From positions 7,510 to 52,987 of the forward strand of contig JAEPRB010000261.1 of the NCBI GenBank assembly GCA_016758965.1: a DNA stretch of 45,478 nt, written 5' to 3'. This document shows positions 13,692-24,342 of the stretch, piece after piece (the first letter of the stretch is position 1; the number at the start of each line of letters is the position of its first letter). Under the pieces are notes generated by a model. It searched no databases and had not been told where the DNA came from. It was given only the letters and a program-made list of their open reading frames with translations. The position numbers and the translations under genes are program-made. This DNA is from Circinella minor. Taxonomy: Eukaryota; Mucoromycota; Mucoromycetes; Mucorales; Lichtheimiaceae.

Positions 13692-14027
13692 ATCTATATT
13701 GAAGTACTTCTCCCATCTTATTTTTTTCTTATAAAATCTATAATAAAAATTATGTAGTAGTAGTATAAGTAGTAGTAATATAAGCCAAAATATAACAGAT
13801 TAAAAACCTTTTATGAATATCTCTTCTTAAGAAATATATATATCAAAAGTTTCTTATCCAAAAATTCATGCTGTTGTAAGGGATTAAAAAAAATAATCTG
13901 GCGGATATGGTATTTTTTTTTTTACCCACTCAAAAATAAAATAAAGTAAAAAGCCCCGCTCCTAACATCTTGTAACTTTTTTTTTTCTACTTTTTAAAAA
14001 AAAAAGAGACAACTATAATAATATACC
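13692..14027. other. Short intergenic region between mannanase and DRG1
   Basis: AT-rich spacer holding the 3' end of the mannanase transcript and the start region of the next gene. It has several T and A runs and a GCCCCGC patch near 13953. No other feature was seen. Confidence 0.5.
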
Positions 14028-15775
14028 ATGGGCATTTTAGAAAAAATCACTGACATTGAGAACGAAATCAAGCGTACTCAAAAAAATAAGGGTATAAATA
14101 AAAACACTAATTCTTTTTTTTTTTTTCACTTCAATAAAAAATAAAAATAAAAACTATTTTATTTTAGTTATTATAATGATCAATTTTGTTTTTTAAAAAA
14201 TAAAAGATTTCTATTTGTATTATTATTATTAGCCACGGAATACCATCTCGGTTTATTGAAGGCTAAATTGGCCAAATATCGTGTTCAACTTATTGAAGGA
14301 TCAAAAACAAAATCAGAAAAGGTAAAGAGTCTTTATAAATTTTTTAAGAGGGAATGGAAAAAAAAAAAAAAAAAAAAGATAGGAAACGATTTTAAAAATC
14401 TTTTGAATGTCAAAATCCTTCCTCCCTTAAAAAAAACAATAGACGCTTATTCTAATCCATCATTATGTGTGTTGTTTAGGGTGAAGGTTTCGATGTTATG
14501 AAATCAGGTGATGCTCGTGTTGTCATGATTGGTTTTCCTTCTGTGGGTAAATCAACATTATTATCCAAATTGACACCTACAGAATCGATTGCAGCAGCTT
14601 ATGAATTTACAACACTTACTTGTGTTCCTGGTAAATTTACATATAAAGGAGCTACTATTCAACTTTTGGATTTACCTGGTATTATTGAAGGAGCTTCTCA
14701 AGGTAAAGGTCGTGGTCGTCAAGTCATTGCAGTCGCTAGAACTGCTGATATTGTTTTAATGATGTTGGATGCAACCAAACCAACGAAACAACGGTAAATA
14801 TTATTTTTTAAAAAAAAAAAGAGGGATGAAGAAGAAATGAGTATAACTCATTTTAATTTATTGGGATTTTATGTTTATAGTGAATTACTGGAAGCTGAAT
14901 TGGAAGCAGTTGGTATTCGATTAAATCAAAGTTTTCCTAATGTATCATTTAAAATAAAGAAAGCAGGAGGTATTAGTTTTAATGCTACAGTCAAGTTACA
15001 TCATTTGGATGCTAAAATGGTGCATAATATTCTTCATGATTACAGTAAGGAGTCCAATGATAAAAAAAAAAAAAAAAAGGGGGGGGAAGGCAAAGGGATT
15101 GAAGATGAATAATAATTATTTATTATTATTATTATTATTATTATATAGAAATCTTTAATGCAGATATTGTTATTCGTGAAGATATTACTGTTGATCAATT
15201 TATTGATGTGATTCTTGGTAATCGACGTTATATTAATTGTATTTATGTAAGTAAAAAAAAAAAAAAAAAACCTTTATTCACTTTGCACCAAAAAATTTAC
15301 TAACAAAAAAAATAAAAATAGTGTTATAATAAGATTGATCAAATTACTATGGAAGAATTAGATAGATTAGCACATCAACCCAATACAGCTGTTGTATCTT
15401 GTGAACAAGATCTTAATATGGATTTCTTAGTAGATACTATTTGGAAAAAACTTAATTTAATGCGAGTTTATACAAAAAGAAGAGGTGAATTACCTGATTT
15501 TGATGATGGTTTAATTGTACGTAATGGTGCTACAGTAGAACATGTATGTCATGCTATTCATCGAACTCTTGCTGATAGTTTCCGTTATGCTTTAGTTTGG
15601 GTAAGTTGTTTTTATTCTATTCATTATTGGCAATTTTTTTTTTTTTGATGATGATGATGATGATATTAAATAATTTATTTTTTTTTAGGGAACATCAACA
15701 AAACATAATCCACAACGTGTTGGTATTCATCATCAAGTACATGATGAAGATGTTATTCAAGTGGTGAAAAAATAA
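14028..15775 (+). CDS. Developmentally regulated GTP-binding protein DRG1 (yeast Rbg1 type)
   Basis: Cytoplasmic Obg/DRG-family GTPase that in other eukaryotes associates with translating ribosomes together with a DFRP partner. Exons 14028-14091, 14233-14321, 14480-14793, 14881-15044, 15149-15246, 15322-15600 and 15689-15775 give 364 residues, very close to the usual DRG length. The order is an N-terminal helical part ([20 protein letters not shown]), G1 GFPSVGKS (69-76), G2 threonines in [11 protein letters not shown]3 [10 protein letters not shown], the DRG-specific insertion, G4 NKID (from 246), G5 SCEQ (from 270), and a C-terminal TGS domain ending [11 protein letters not shown]. The longer open frame at 14837-15112 is intron read-through on both sides. 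All junctions keep phase. Confidence 0.96.
15120..15144 (+). repeat. ATT microsatellite in DRG1 intron
   Basis: Eight to nine tandem ATT triplets in the fourth intron of the DRG1 gene, just before the 3' splice site. Confidence 0.8.
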
Positions 15776-16129
15776 AAGAATAATTTGATATAATAAACTC
15801 ATTTAAAAAAAAAAAGAGGGAGATAAATTCTCTTTTTTATGTATTATAATAATAATTCAAAGAGAGAATGATGATTTTTACTTGGTTATAAAAACAAACT
15901 TTATAAAATAAAATAAAATAAAAAAGGAAAAAGTTTTTTATATATAAAAAACTTTTCTCATGAATTAATAATTAATAAACATTACTTGTAAAAAAAAAAA
16001 AAACTACTACTAAAGAAAAAAATAAGGGGGGGGAGGGATCCAAAAACAAAACAATAATATATATAATAGAGAATAAGAAACTATTTGTGCATGAAAAAAA
16101 AAAGAGAGAGAGAGAGAAATAATCCTAAT
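15776..16129. other. Spacer between convergent genes
   Basis: The 3' regions of DRG1 (plus) and the seven-helix protein (minus) meet here. It is AT-rich, with a G8 patch (about 16024) and a GA repeat (about 16101-16118). An AAAAGTTTTTTATATATAAAAAACTTTT perfect-looking palindrome near 15929-15956 could form a hairpin at the 3' end of the DRG1 transcript. Confidence 0.5.
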
Positions 16130-17150
16130 TTATGGTGCAAGTTCTGAAAGAACAACCACTTCTTGATGTTGTTTAATTTCCAATTTCATTGGTTTATCAT
16201 TAATGGCTGTAGTTAAAGCTTTGACTGTACATTGCATTTCTGAAGGATGAGTGGCAACTAATAAATAAATGATGAATAAGAATTTACAAATATTAAAAAA
16301 AGTAAATATATTTTGTTTATCTTACCCCAATGAACAACACAGACAACAATAGAAAGATCAAGAGCACAAATAGTAGAAGCAATTAAACCACGTTCTTGAC
16401 CATTGAGACCAATAAGAACACAATAATTGACAACTGCAGTTAGCATAGAAACGACGGTAGCAACAATACTTCTTTTTGCCATGATACGTAAAGAAGTTGC
16501 TTGATGAGCTGTTTGTTGTGCAGTATTTGGAAATAAAGCATACTTGATAAAAATACCCGTATATAATGAAGATATAAGAATATCATAAGTTAAAGTAGCA
16601 GCTGATGCAGGAAGTTGAAAACCAATGGTACAATGGAATGGAGATGTTTCTGATACTTGAGTATTTCGATAAATAATCATTAAAACAATTAAAGCAATAT
16701 AAGGAAGTAATAATGCTAAATTGATTAAATATAATGCAGTACGGAAACGTGATGTTTTAGGTACAGATGTGATATAAATCTAAGTATATATATATATATA
16801 TATATCCATGAATAAGATAATCTTATATCTCTTAAAGAAATAAAAAAATAAATGATTACCTTTTCAATAAAATAAAGATATAAAAAGAGTTTTGCAATAT
16901 TATAAACAATAATACAATTATATAAACTTAGTGAACAAGAAATATAATTGCCATTATTGGTACTTGTAGCCATACAAGCAATAATATTAAATGCCCATGT
17001 TGCTGTATAAAGACACAAAAGTAAACCACGAACATAATAAACAGGTCGTTCAATACTAGCTGCTTTACGACCAAATAAAAGTGAAACAGCTGTAATACAT
17101 GCTACACTGATAATTTCAGAAACAATTTCAAGATCGTCAGGAGTATACAT
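16130..17150 (-). CDS. Seven-helix integral membrane protein of unknown function
   Basis: Exons 16860-17150, 16326-16779 and 16130-16257 read on the minus strand give 290 residues in frame. Seven hydrophobic segments are visible, at about residues 9-27, 39-61, 72-95, 112-135, 150-175, 192-215 and 222-245. They are followed by a soluble tail of about 45 residues (ending VVVLSELAP). The short extracellular-type N-terminus MYTPDDLEIVSE has no signal peptide. The seven-helix layout with a cytosolic-looking tail is receptor-like, but I see no motif of a named GPCR family, and a transporter-like or structural role is equally possible. Cysteines are frequent within the helices. Confidence 0.85.
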
Positions 17151-18964
17151 TGTAAATAGATAGATAGGGATTATTCGTTCGTTCGTTCGTTTCTTTTTTT
17201 TTTTTTGTAATGGAATTTAGGATAATAGTTTCTTTTTTAAAAAAAAAAAAAAGAAAGAGAGAATATAATTGTTTGAATAAAAAGTTATTTATATATAAGG
17301 CTGTTTGTTGTTTGATTCAAAAGGTGGATAGTAAGTTGTTATATACAATATTATTTCCTCCTTCTTTTTTTTTTTTTCTCGCACGCAAGTAAAAAATAAA
17401 AAGATACAAGTCCAAGGACTAATATATAGGAGTTGATGAGGTTTTTTGTTTTGAATAAAAAAAAAAAAAGTTGCCCGGGTATAATCAAGGAGTATATATA
17501 TAATATATATGCTGCTATATGGTAAGAAGAAGGGGGAAGAGAGACACAAACAAAAAAAAAAGGAAGGAAGAAAAAGAGAAAGGAGAAAAAAGAGAGAAAG
17601 GTTCTCACTTTTTTTTTTTTTTTTTTGACGTATGACAAAAACACGGATTTCTTTTTTTTTTCGGGGGGGAAAGACTTGAAGTTCTCTTTTTTTGATTTAA
17701 ACACGCACACACTTGAATTTATTTGATAGCAATAAAGCTTCTTTCTTTATAAACAAACAAAATACCCAGCGACTTTTTTTTTTTTGTACAACGTTTTATA
17801 AAAAGAAGAAGCGCGCCTTATAAAAATTATAATAAATGTATGCCGATCTGTGCACTTTTTTTTTTTTATTTTAGCTCCGTTTAACAATTACAACAGACCA
17901 AGTAACGTTTTTCTTTTATAAGAGAAGGAGGATATATATACCCTTGAAAAAAAGTGTTGTTAGTTTTGTGACAATTGGGTTTAATTGAAGGGGAGTAAAA
18001 AACTAAAAAAGGTTGTTTTTTTTGTCGATCCTTTTTTTTTTTTTTTTTTTTACCATGTAAAAACTTATTTATGGGGTTAAAGAATAGTTATCACCTATTC
18101 ATCGTATGACTTCTTTATTATTTGATTTACTTTTTTGATGATGGATTTTTTTTTTTTAATCGGATGAAAGAATGATATGCATAATCTTATTGAAAAATGT
18201 GAGTCTGAAAAAAAAGTGGGACTCCCCCACTTCTTTGGTCTGCACGATAAAACTATTTTTTTGATTTTCCGCAAAAAAAAAAAAAAAATGGTGTGTTTGG
18301 GTTGTTTAGCATAACAATAATAAACTTTTTACCATGCGGGTTTAAAAAAGTAACATTTTGTGTGACCACTTGTTCTATTTTGTTTTTTGTTATAAAGTAA
18401 GCTTATCTCTTTATTTGATCAAAACATCTTTTTTTATTATTATTAAATCAATGGAGTGAAATTGACCCCACTTGTTTTATATATAAATAATTGATTGACG
18501 TTTCTTATCATTATATAATTATTTGAAATCATTGTTTTGTTTATAATAAAAAACCCCAAAACGAAAGATGGGGAACAATAAACTTAAATGCTACGAAACC
18601 TGTTTTCTTACAAAATAGGAAGGATGAATGCCTTTTTTTTTTTTATTTTTTTGTTTTGAATTAATAAACGACTTTTAAAGTTGAATTTTATTTAATTTCC
18701 CTCCCTTTTTTGCTATAGTTAAAAAAAAACAGTTAACTTTCTCATTGTTTGTTATTTAATTAACATAAGAATTCATTTCTATTATAAAGATTACTGCTAA
18801 AATATCTCATCTGATTCAAGTATCAATATATATCCATGGATACAAACTATTTTTATATATACAAGGTCCGCGTCTTTCAATATGACTAAGATATTTTTTT
18901 TACACCTTTTTTTTTTTTTTTTTTTTTTACAAAAGGTGTAAAATAAATACTTCATTATTAAAAA
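17151..18964. other. Divergent intergenic region rich in homopolymers
   Basis: About 1.8 kb between the divergent seven-helix and methyltransferase genes. It holds the two 5' regions and is dense in A, T and G runs (for example T18 near 17610, T22 near 18030, T23 near 18908) plus an ATACCCAGC sequence (about 17761) followed by a T run. No supported gene. Confidence 0.55.
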
Positions 18965-20267
18965 ATGAGGTTCACATCATTAACACCATTATTAATATAT
19001 ATAGCCACTCTACCCATTTTATTTTTCATAACAACTGGCATTTTACATTCTATTTTATTATATTTTCATGCATTAGGATTAGCATGGCAACTATTTCAAT
19101 GGTTTCAATCTTCTTCATCTATACAACAAAAAGACATGTATAATTTTCGTAATGTTATTTTTAATTTGGAAATACCACCTAAAACACTTTGGTTTAATAT
19201 GGGATTATGGTATGATACGAATAATAATGACAAACAAGAACAAGAACAAGATATGAAATATTCAGTTGCATGTGAACGATTAGTAGAAGCGGTCCTTAAA
19301 GAGATAGAAATGAAACCTGGTAGTCGCGTATTAGGTAAAAAAAAAAAAACTTCTTTAAGCAGTTTATTTGAAATAAGAATTTCTAACTTAAAAATATGAA
19401 TTTATTATTAGATGTAGGCTATGGTTGTGGTGATTCTTGTTTTTTATTAGCTGGTAAGAAAAAAAAAATAGACATCTTACAAATATTAAACTTTGGACCC
19501 TTAACAACTATTTATTTTATTATTTTAGATCGATATGGATGTAAAGTTACGGTAGGACGAAATCCCTTCTCTCTCTCTCTCTCTCTCTCTTCCTCTCATC
19601 ATCTTTTTTAAACTGATTATATAATTTTTTTTTTTTAATTTAGGGTCTTACAAATGAAAAAAATCAATGGGATATATCTAAAAAAAGACTTGTTGACACC
19701 AAGAAAAAAAATATACAAGATCGTATTCAATTGATATATGGATCTGCTACAGATGATTTGAAACAAAAGAATGTTGATCCATTTTTATTTGATCATATTT
19801 TATCCATTGATTCAGCTTATCATTATATAACAAGATGGAAATTTTTAAAAAATGCAATGACGTATCTTGTTCCCCATGGTACTTTAGGTTTGTACGACCT
19901 AACCATTCATCCAAACCTTCTTGATAGTTTCCATAACAATAATATTAAAAAGTATATGATTGAATTATTGGGTCATTATCTATTGAATATTCCAAAAGAA
20001 AATATGGTAACGGCTGAACAGTATCATGATCAATTAATCACCATGGGATATGATCAAGTGATAGTAAAACCTATCGATGGTGATCGTGTGTTTGGTGGTT
20101 TAAGTCGATTTATTCAACGTCAATATCAAGAAGCTGAAGCATGGGATATATTACCACCTTTTAGTAATAGACTATTTATGTTATTTAGTATATCATTATT
20201 TAATTTATTAGCAAGAAAACAATGGATTGTTCCTGTCATTGTTAGTGCACGTAATAAAAAAAAATAA
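18965..20267 (+). CDS. Membrane-anchored SAM-dependent methyltransferase
   Basis: Exons 18965-19334, 19412-19453, 19529-19551 and 19644-20267 give 352 residues in frame; exons 2 and 3 are only 42 and 23 bases. Residues about 8-45 are one or two membrane helices (LLIYIATLPILFFITTGILH). A class I methyltransferase domain follows, with the SAM motif VLDVGYGCGD (Asp124), a CKVTGLTNEKNQW motif after it, the acidic LIYGSATDD, and HILSIDSAYHYITRWKFL as the motif-IV region. The sequence NLEIPPKTLWFNMGLWYD before the SAM site recalls the lead-in of sterol/cyclopropane/tocopherol-type methyltransferases. The C-terminus is again hydrophobic (LFMLFSISLFNLLA) and ends in lysines. The substrate cannot be told from sequence; a lipid is a reasonable guess because both ends are membrane-seeking. 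The catalytic domain is intact. Confidence 0.88.
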
Positions 20268-21056
20268 TAAAAAAGATTGAAACATCCCAATTTTTTTTTT
20301 TTTTTGAGTGTGTGGGGGGATCCCTTATTTACCTGCAAAAATAAATATAACGGGTATGACCGGGAGTTCATCCGAATCCTCCGAAATTTCCTGGATAAAG
20401 TTTTTTGAGTTGTAAAAAAAAAAATTTCATACTTTTAATTGGGGGTTTTGCATATATTATTCATTTCGTCTCTTTGTGTGTAAGAACGGTTAAATTCATC
20501 TTTTGTTTGTTTGTTTGTTTGTTGTTGTAAAGCTTTATAATAAACATAGAAATGAACTTTATAAACTTTTATATTATTTTACTGACAGACTAAAAAAAAA
20601 AAAAAAATCAATGAGGTTTAAAATACATTTCTATAATAATAATAATAAAAAGAGGGATGTTTATTTAAAATAATTAAATAAGCAAAATGATATCTGACCT
20701 AAGCAACTCTCATACTTTCTATTTCAAATAAAAGAAACAAACGGGCATTGCCGGACTTTTTAAAAGTAAAGAATTCCGTTATTTTCCAACCGTAGTTGGA
20801 AAACAATCAACCGAATCTCACTTTCTCTCTCTCACTCACTCACTCTCTCTCTCTCTATACCCAGCAAACCCCGGCTTTTTTTTTTTTTTTTGTTACGAAA
20901 CCACACACGTTTTCCCACTTCTTTTGTTTCTTCTTCTTGTTTCTTTTTTAAATCGAGTCCTTTTTTTTTTTTCAAAAAATAGAACGGGTTCTTCATTACA
21001 TCCTCTTCCTCCCTTCTCTATTTTCTTTTTCTCTCTCTCTATATATATATAACATA
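20268..21056. other. Intergenic region and leader of the E2 gene
   Basis: Contains the methyltransferase 3' end and the upstream region of the 2-oxoglutarate dehydrogenase E2 gene. CT-repeat tracts (20819-20856 and 21026-21040), an ATACCCAGC sequence followed by a T run (20857-20892) and a short TA run precede the ATG. An imperfect inverted pair around TTTCCAACCGTAGTTGGAAAA (20784-20804) can form a 7-base stem. Confidence 0.55.
20784..20804. repeat. Small hairpin upstream of E2 gene
   Basis: TTTTCCAAC and GTTGGAAAA are exact reverse complements separated by three bases (CGT/A). The hairpin lies about 250 bases before the E2 start codon and may be a protein-binding palindrome. Confidence 0.5.
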
Positions 21057-21261
21057 ATGCAGTCTTCTCGTATTGCTCCCATGGCTATGCGTTCATTGTC
21101 AGCTTCTGCTCGTCGTGTCGTTTCTCGTCATGCTACTACTACTTTTCATCAAGCTACTAGAAATTTACATGTTCAAGTTCCTAGTGCCATGTACATTCGT
21201 TCTGATCGTCTTAGGTTTGTTTTATTTATTTATATATAAAGAGAGGGTGGTTGGTGAGGGG

Positions 21262-21297
<36 letters not shown>

Positions 21298-23147
21298 TTA
21301 TTATTCGCATAAGTTAAATAGATGTTGTCATACTAAATATTTCTTTTTTTATTATTATAATAATAATAATAATAATAATAGTCACTCTTCTTTAAATAAG
21401 GGTGTTGCTCATACCCAAGTTAGATATTATGGTAAGAAATAGATATATAAAAATATACGCGTTTTTTTTTTTTTTTTGGTTTTAATTGGTTTTTCAACTG
21501 AACATTTTTTGGGGTGACGTTTTATTTTATTTTATTTTTTTATTTTCATAATAACAAAATAAAATAAATTAGCTGACAAGGTTGTTAAGGTTCCACAAAT
21601 GGCCGAATCTATTTCTGAAGGCACTTTGAAGCAATGGGTTAAACGTAAGTTTTATTCTTAGAATAATAGATTTTATTTTTATGGGTCGTGGAAAAAAAAA
21701 AAAAAAAAAGATGTGATAGGGTGGAATTTTATTAAGAGGGGATATGAAAAATTTAAATAATAATAACAATAAAATATATATATATATAAAATATAGAGGT
21801 CGGTGAATTTGTTCATCAAGATGAAGAAATTGCTACTATTGAAACCGATAAGGTGGATGTTACTGTTAACTCTCCTGCTTCTGGTACTATTATTGAAGTA
21901 TATGCTCAAGAAGAAGATAATGTTGAAGTAGGTGCCGATTTCTTTAAATTGGAATTAGGTGATGCACCCAAGGAAGGTTCTGCTCCTCCACCTAAAAAGG
22001 AAGAAGCTCCTAAACAAGCTGAAGAAGAAACTTCTAAGCCTGTTGAAGAAGCTCCTAAGCAACCTGCTGCTGCTGCTGCTGCTGCTCCTGCTCCTGCTCC
22101 TGCTCCCACTCCAGAAGCACCTAAACCCGCTGCTCCTAAACAAGCTGCTGCTCCTCAAACTATCTCAGAAGAGGATAAAAAAGTAATTGGTAGCCGTAGT
22201 GAACATCGTGTCAAGATGAATCGTATGCGTTTACGTATTGCTGAACGTTTGAAGCAATCTCAAGATACTGCTGCTTCATTAACTACATTTAATGAAATTG
22301 ATATGACCAATTTGATGGCTCTTCGTTCTGAATATAAGGATGCTGTTATTAAGAAACATGGTGTTAAATTTGGTTTTATGTCTGCTTTTGCTAAAGCTTC
22401 TGCTGTTGCATTAGAAGAAATTCCAGCTGTGAATGGTTCTATTGATGGTAATGAAATTGTTTATCACGATTATGTTGATATGAGTATTGCTGTTGCTACA
22501 CCCAAGGGTCTTGTTACTCCTGTTCTTCGTAATGTTGAAGATATGAGTCTTATTGATATTGAAAAGAGTATTGCTCATATGGGTCAAAAGGTAAAGAAAA
22601 AAATATATATATAACTTCTTTTTACTACCCAAAGGAAAAAAAAAGTGTGTATATATTGATACATACTATTATTATTTTTAATTTTTAGGCTCGTGATAAC
22701 AAGATCACCATTGAAGATATGGCTGGTGGTACTTTTACTATTTCTAATGGTGGTGTTTTCGGTTCATTGATGGGTACTCCCATCATTAACTTGCCCCAAA
22801 CTGCTATTTTGGGTATGCACGCTATTAAGGAACGACCTATTGCTGTCAATGGCAAGGTAAGGATTTTAATATAGGAATATTTAAGGGATAGAAGAGGAAG
22901 GGAGAGTTAAAAAGAAAAGAAAAGAAAAGAAAGAAAGAGAGAGAGATAGTCAATGGAATGAAATATAAGTTATGCAAAACTAAGGATACAAATCATTTTA
23001 TTTTATTTTTAGGTTGAAATTCGTCCTATGATGTATGTTGCACTTACTTATGATCATAGACTTGTTGATGGTCGTGAAGCTGTCACTTTCTTGGTTCGTC
23101 TTAAGGAAATGGTTGAAGATCCAAGACGATTCCTTCTTGGTGTTTAA
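21057..23147 (+). CDS. KGD2: 2-oxoglutarate dehydrogenase E2 (dihydrolipoamide succinyltransferase), mitochondrial
   Basis: Core subunit of the TCA-cycle 2-oxoglutarate dehydrogenase complex; transfers succinyl from lipoate to CoA. Exons 21057-21214, 21382-21431, 21573-21644, 21797-22590, 22689-22856 and 23013-23147 give 458 residues, the usual length. Residues 1 to about 65 form a basic, serine/arginine-rich mitochondrial targeting peptide. A single lipoyl domain follows, with lipoyl-lysine 112 in ETDKVDV. Then comes an alanine/proline/glutamate linker (about 140-195) coded by GCT-type repeats. The catalytic domain runs from [12 protein letters not shown] to the end, with [11 protein letters not shown] and [10 protein letters not shown] (catalytic His429, Asp433). 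No clear peripheral subunit-binding domain is seen between linker and core, as is common in eukaryotic E2o. Confidence 0.97.
21264..21292 (+). repeat. AT dinucleotide repeat in E2 intron 1
   Basis: About 14 tandem AT units within the first intron of the E2 gene, a likely length-variable microsatellite. Confidence 0.85.
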
Positions 23148-23937
23148 ATAAGTAATTTACTTTTTTAATTTTGTCATTTTGTGTTCTCTTTTTTTTTTCC
23201 TTGTTTTCTTTATCTCACACACACACACACACATCCTACAACATACACAACACATTACAACACGCTCACTTATATAAACATGATGTCTATTTCTTTTCGT
23301 TTTACACGCACAAACAAACAAACAAAAACACAATTTCAAATTCAAAAACAAAAAACCTTTCCCCCCCCGGTCCCCATTGTATTTAATAAAACTCTTAAAC
23401 AACAACAACAAATTCATATGATCATTAGAATTTTTTTTTTAATATTAAACAAAAAAAAAAAGAGTGAATCATAATGATGTAACAAGAAAGGGAAAAAGGG
23501 GGGAGTATATATATTATTTATAAGGTAGATCGACCTTTTATAACAAAGTGGAGGAAGTGATTATTTATTTTTTTCCACGGTTTATTATGGTTTTTTTTTT
23601 CTGTCACACCTATGAGATGAATGGGTGGGGGGAAACCCCCAAAGTAGTTTAAAAAACTTCTTTTTCCTAATAATTGATTCGTATATGATTCGTAGGGAAA
23701 AATAAAAAGTAAATAATTATTAACTTTATTCTAGTTAAATCAAAAATATAAATTTTTCTTTATATAAATATAAAAAGATACTTAAAGAGTGCGGGGGGTG
23801 GGGGAAGAAGAGAGAAAATTAATCATTTGTAATTTATATGTACAAGTTTACCCAAAAGGTTGTTGTTAAGGTAAGAAGGTGGGGGGGAATATTTACAAAA
23901 GAAAGGAAGGGGGGTGGAGAATTAAAAAAAATAAAAA
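23148..23937. other. Spacer between convergent genes
   Basis: 3' region of the E2 gene and of the minus-strand serine-rich gene. It includes a CA repeat (about 23216-23232), a C8 run (about 23360) and G runs (23628, 23794, 23881). No supported gene; the ORFs overlapping 23157-23474 are low-complexity reads of this DNA. Confidence 0.55.
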
Positions 23938-24342
23938 TCAGATAGCATAATTAGGTGTTACTCTAAGTCTAATTGTTCTTGTAGGATATTCAACAATTAA
24001 TGATTCAAATTCTTTTGATTTAGGTGACATGATAGAAGAAGAAGAAGAAGATGATGATGATGATATATTTGATAATGTACTATCTTGAGAAGAAGAAGAT
24101 GAACGACGTTGACGACGTCGAGAAGGAGAAGTGACAACAAAAGTAAACCAATCTAAACTAGTACGACTTGATGTATTACTTGATAATGATGATGATTTAT
24201 TATCATAAAATAAAGAAGATGAAAAAGAAGTGCGTTGTTGTTGTTGTTGTTGAATATCATGATTCGTTTTATTTTTTGTTGAACCAGCAACAAAAGCGCC
24301 CACACGTTTAGAAGTAGATAAAGAATTAAAAAAGAATTTCAT
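23938..24342 (-). CDS. Small serine-rich protein of unknown function
   Basis: A single-exon frame of 134 residues. The N-terminus (MKFFFNSLSTSKRVGAFVAG) is mildly hydrophobic and basic and could be a weak targeting signal. Then follow a Q6 run, serine-rich stretches, an arginine cluster (SPSRRRQRR) and a long S10 run. The C-terminal 26 residues look conserved in style (FESLIVEYPTRTIRLRVTP). A TATA-like TATATATA about 115 bases upstream on this strand supports this start. An alternative is a spliced longer protein using a 30-base exon at 24576-24605. Family not recognised. Confidence 0.6.
   Translation of the reverse strand: MKFFFNSLSTSKRVGAFVAGSTKNKTNHDIQQQQQQRTSFSSSLFYDNKSSSLSSNTSSRTSLDWFTFVVTSPSRRRQRRSSSSSQDSTLSNISSSSSSSSSSIMSPKSKEFESLIVEYPTRTIRLRVTPNYAI

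Noticed and set aside
14837..15112. Open frame with a start before DRG1 exon 4 and a lysine/glycine tail
   Set aside because: Both ends are intron read-through; the DRG1 alignment and splice phases define exon 14881-15044.
21906..22158. Minus-strand alanine/glycine- and serine/arginine-rich frames opposite the E2 linker
   Set aside because: They are shadows of the GCT-repeat alanine/proline linker of the E2 gene.
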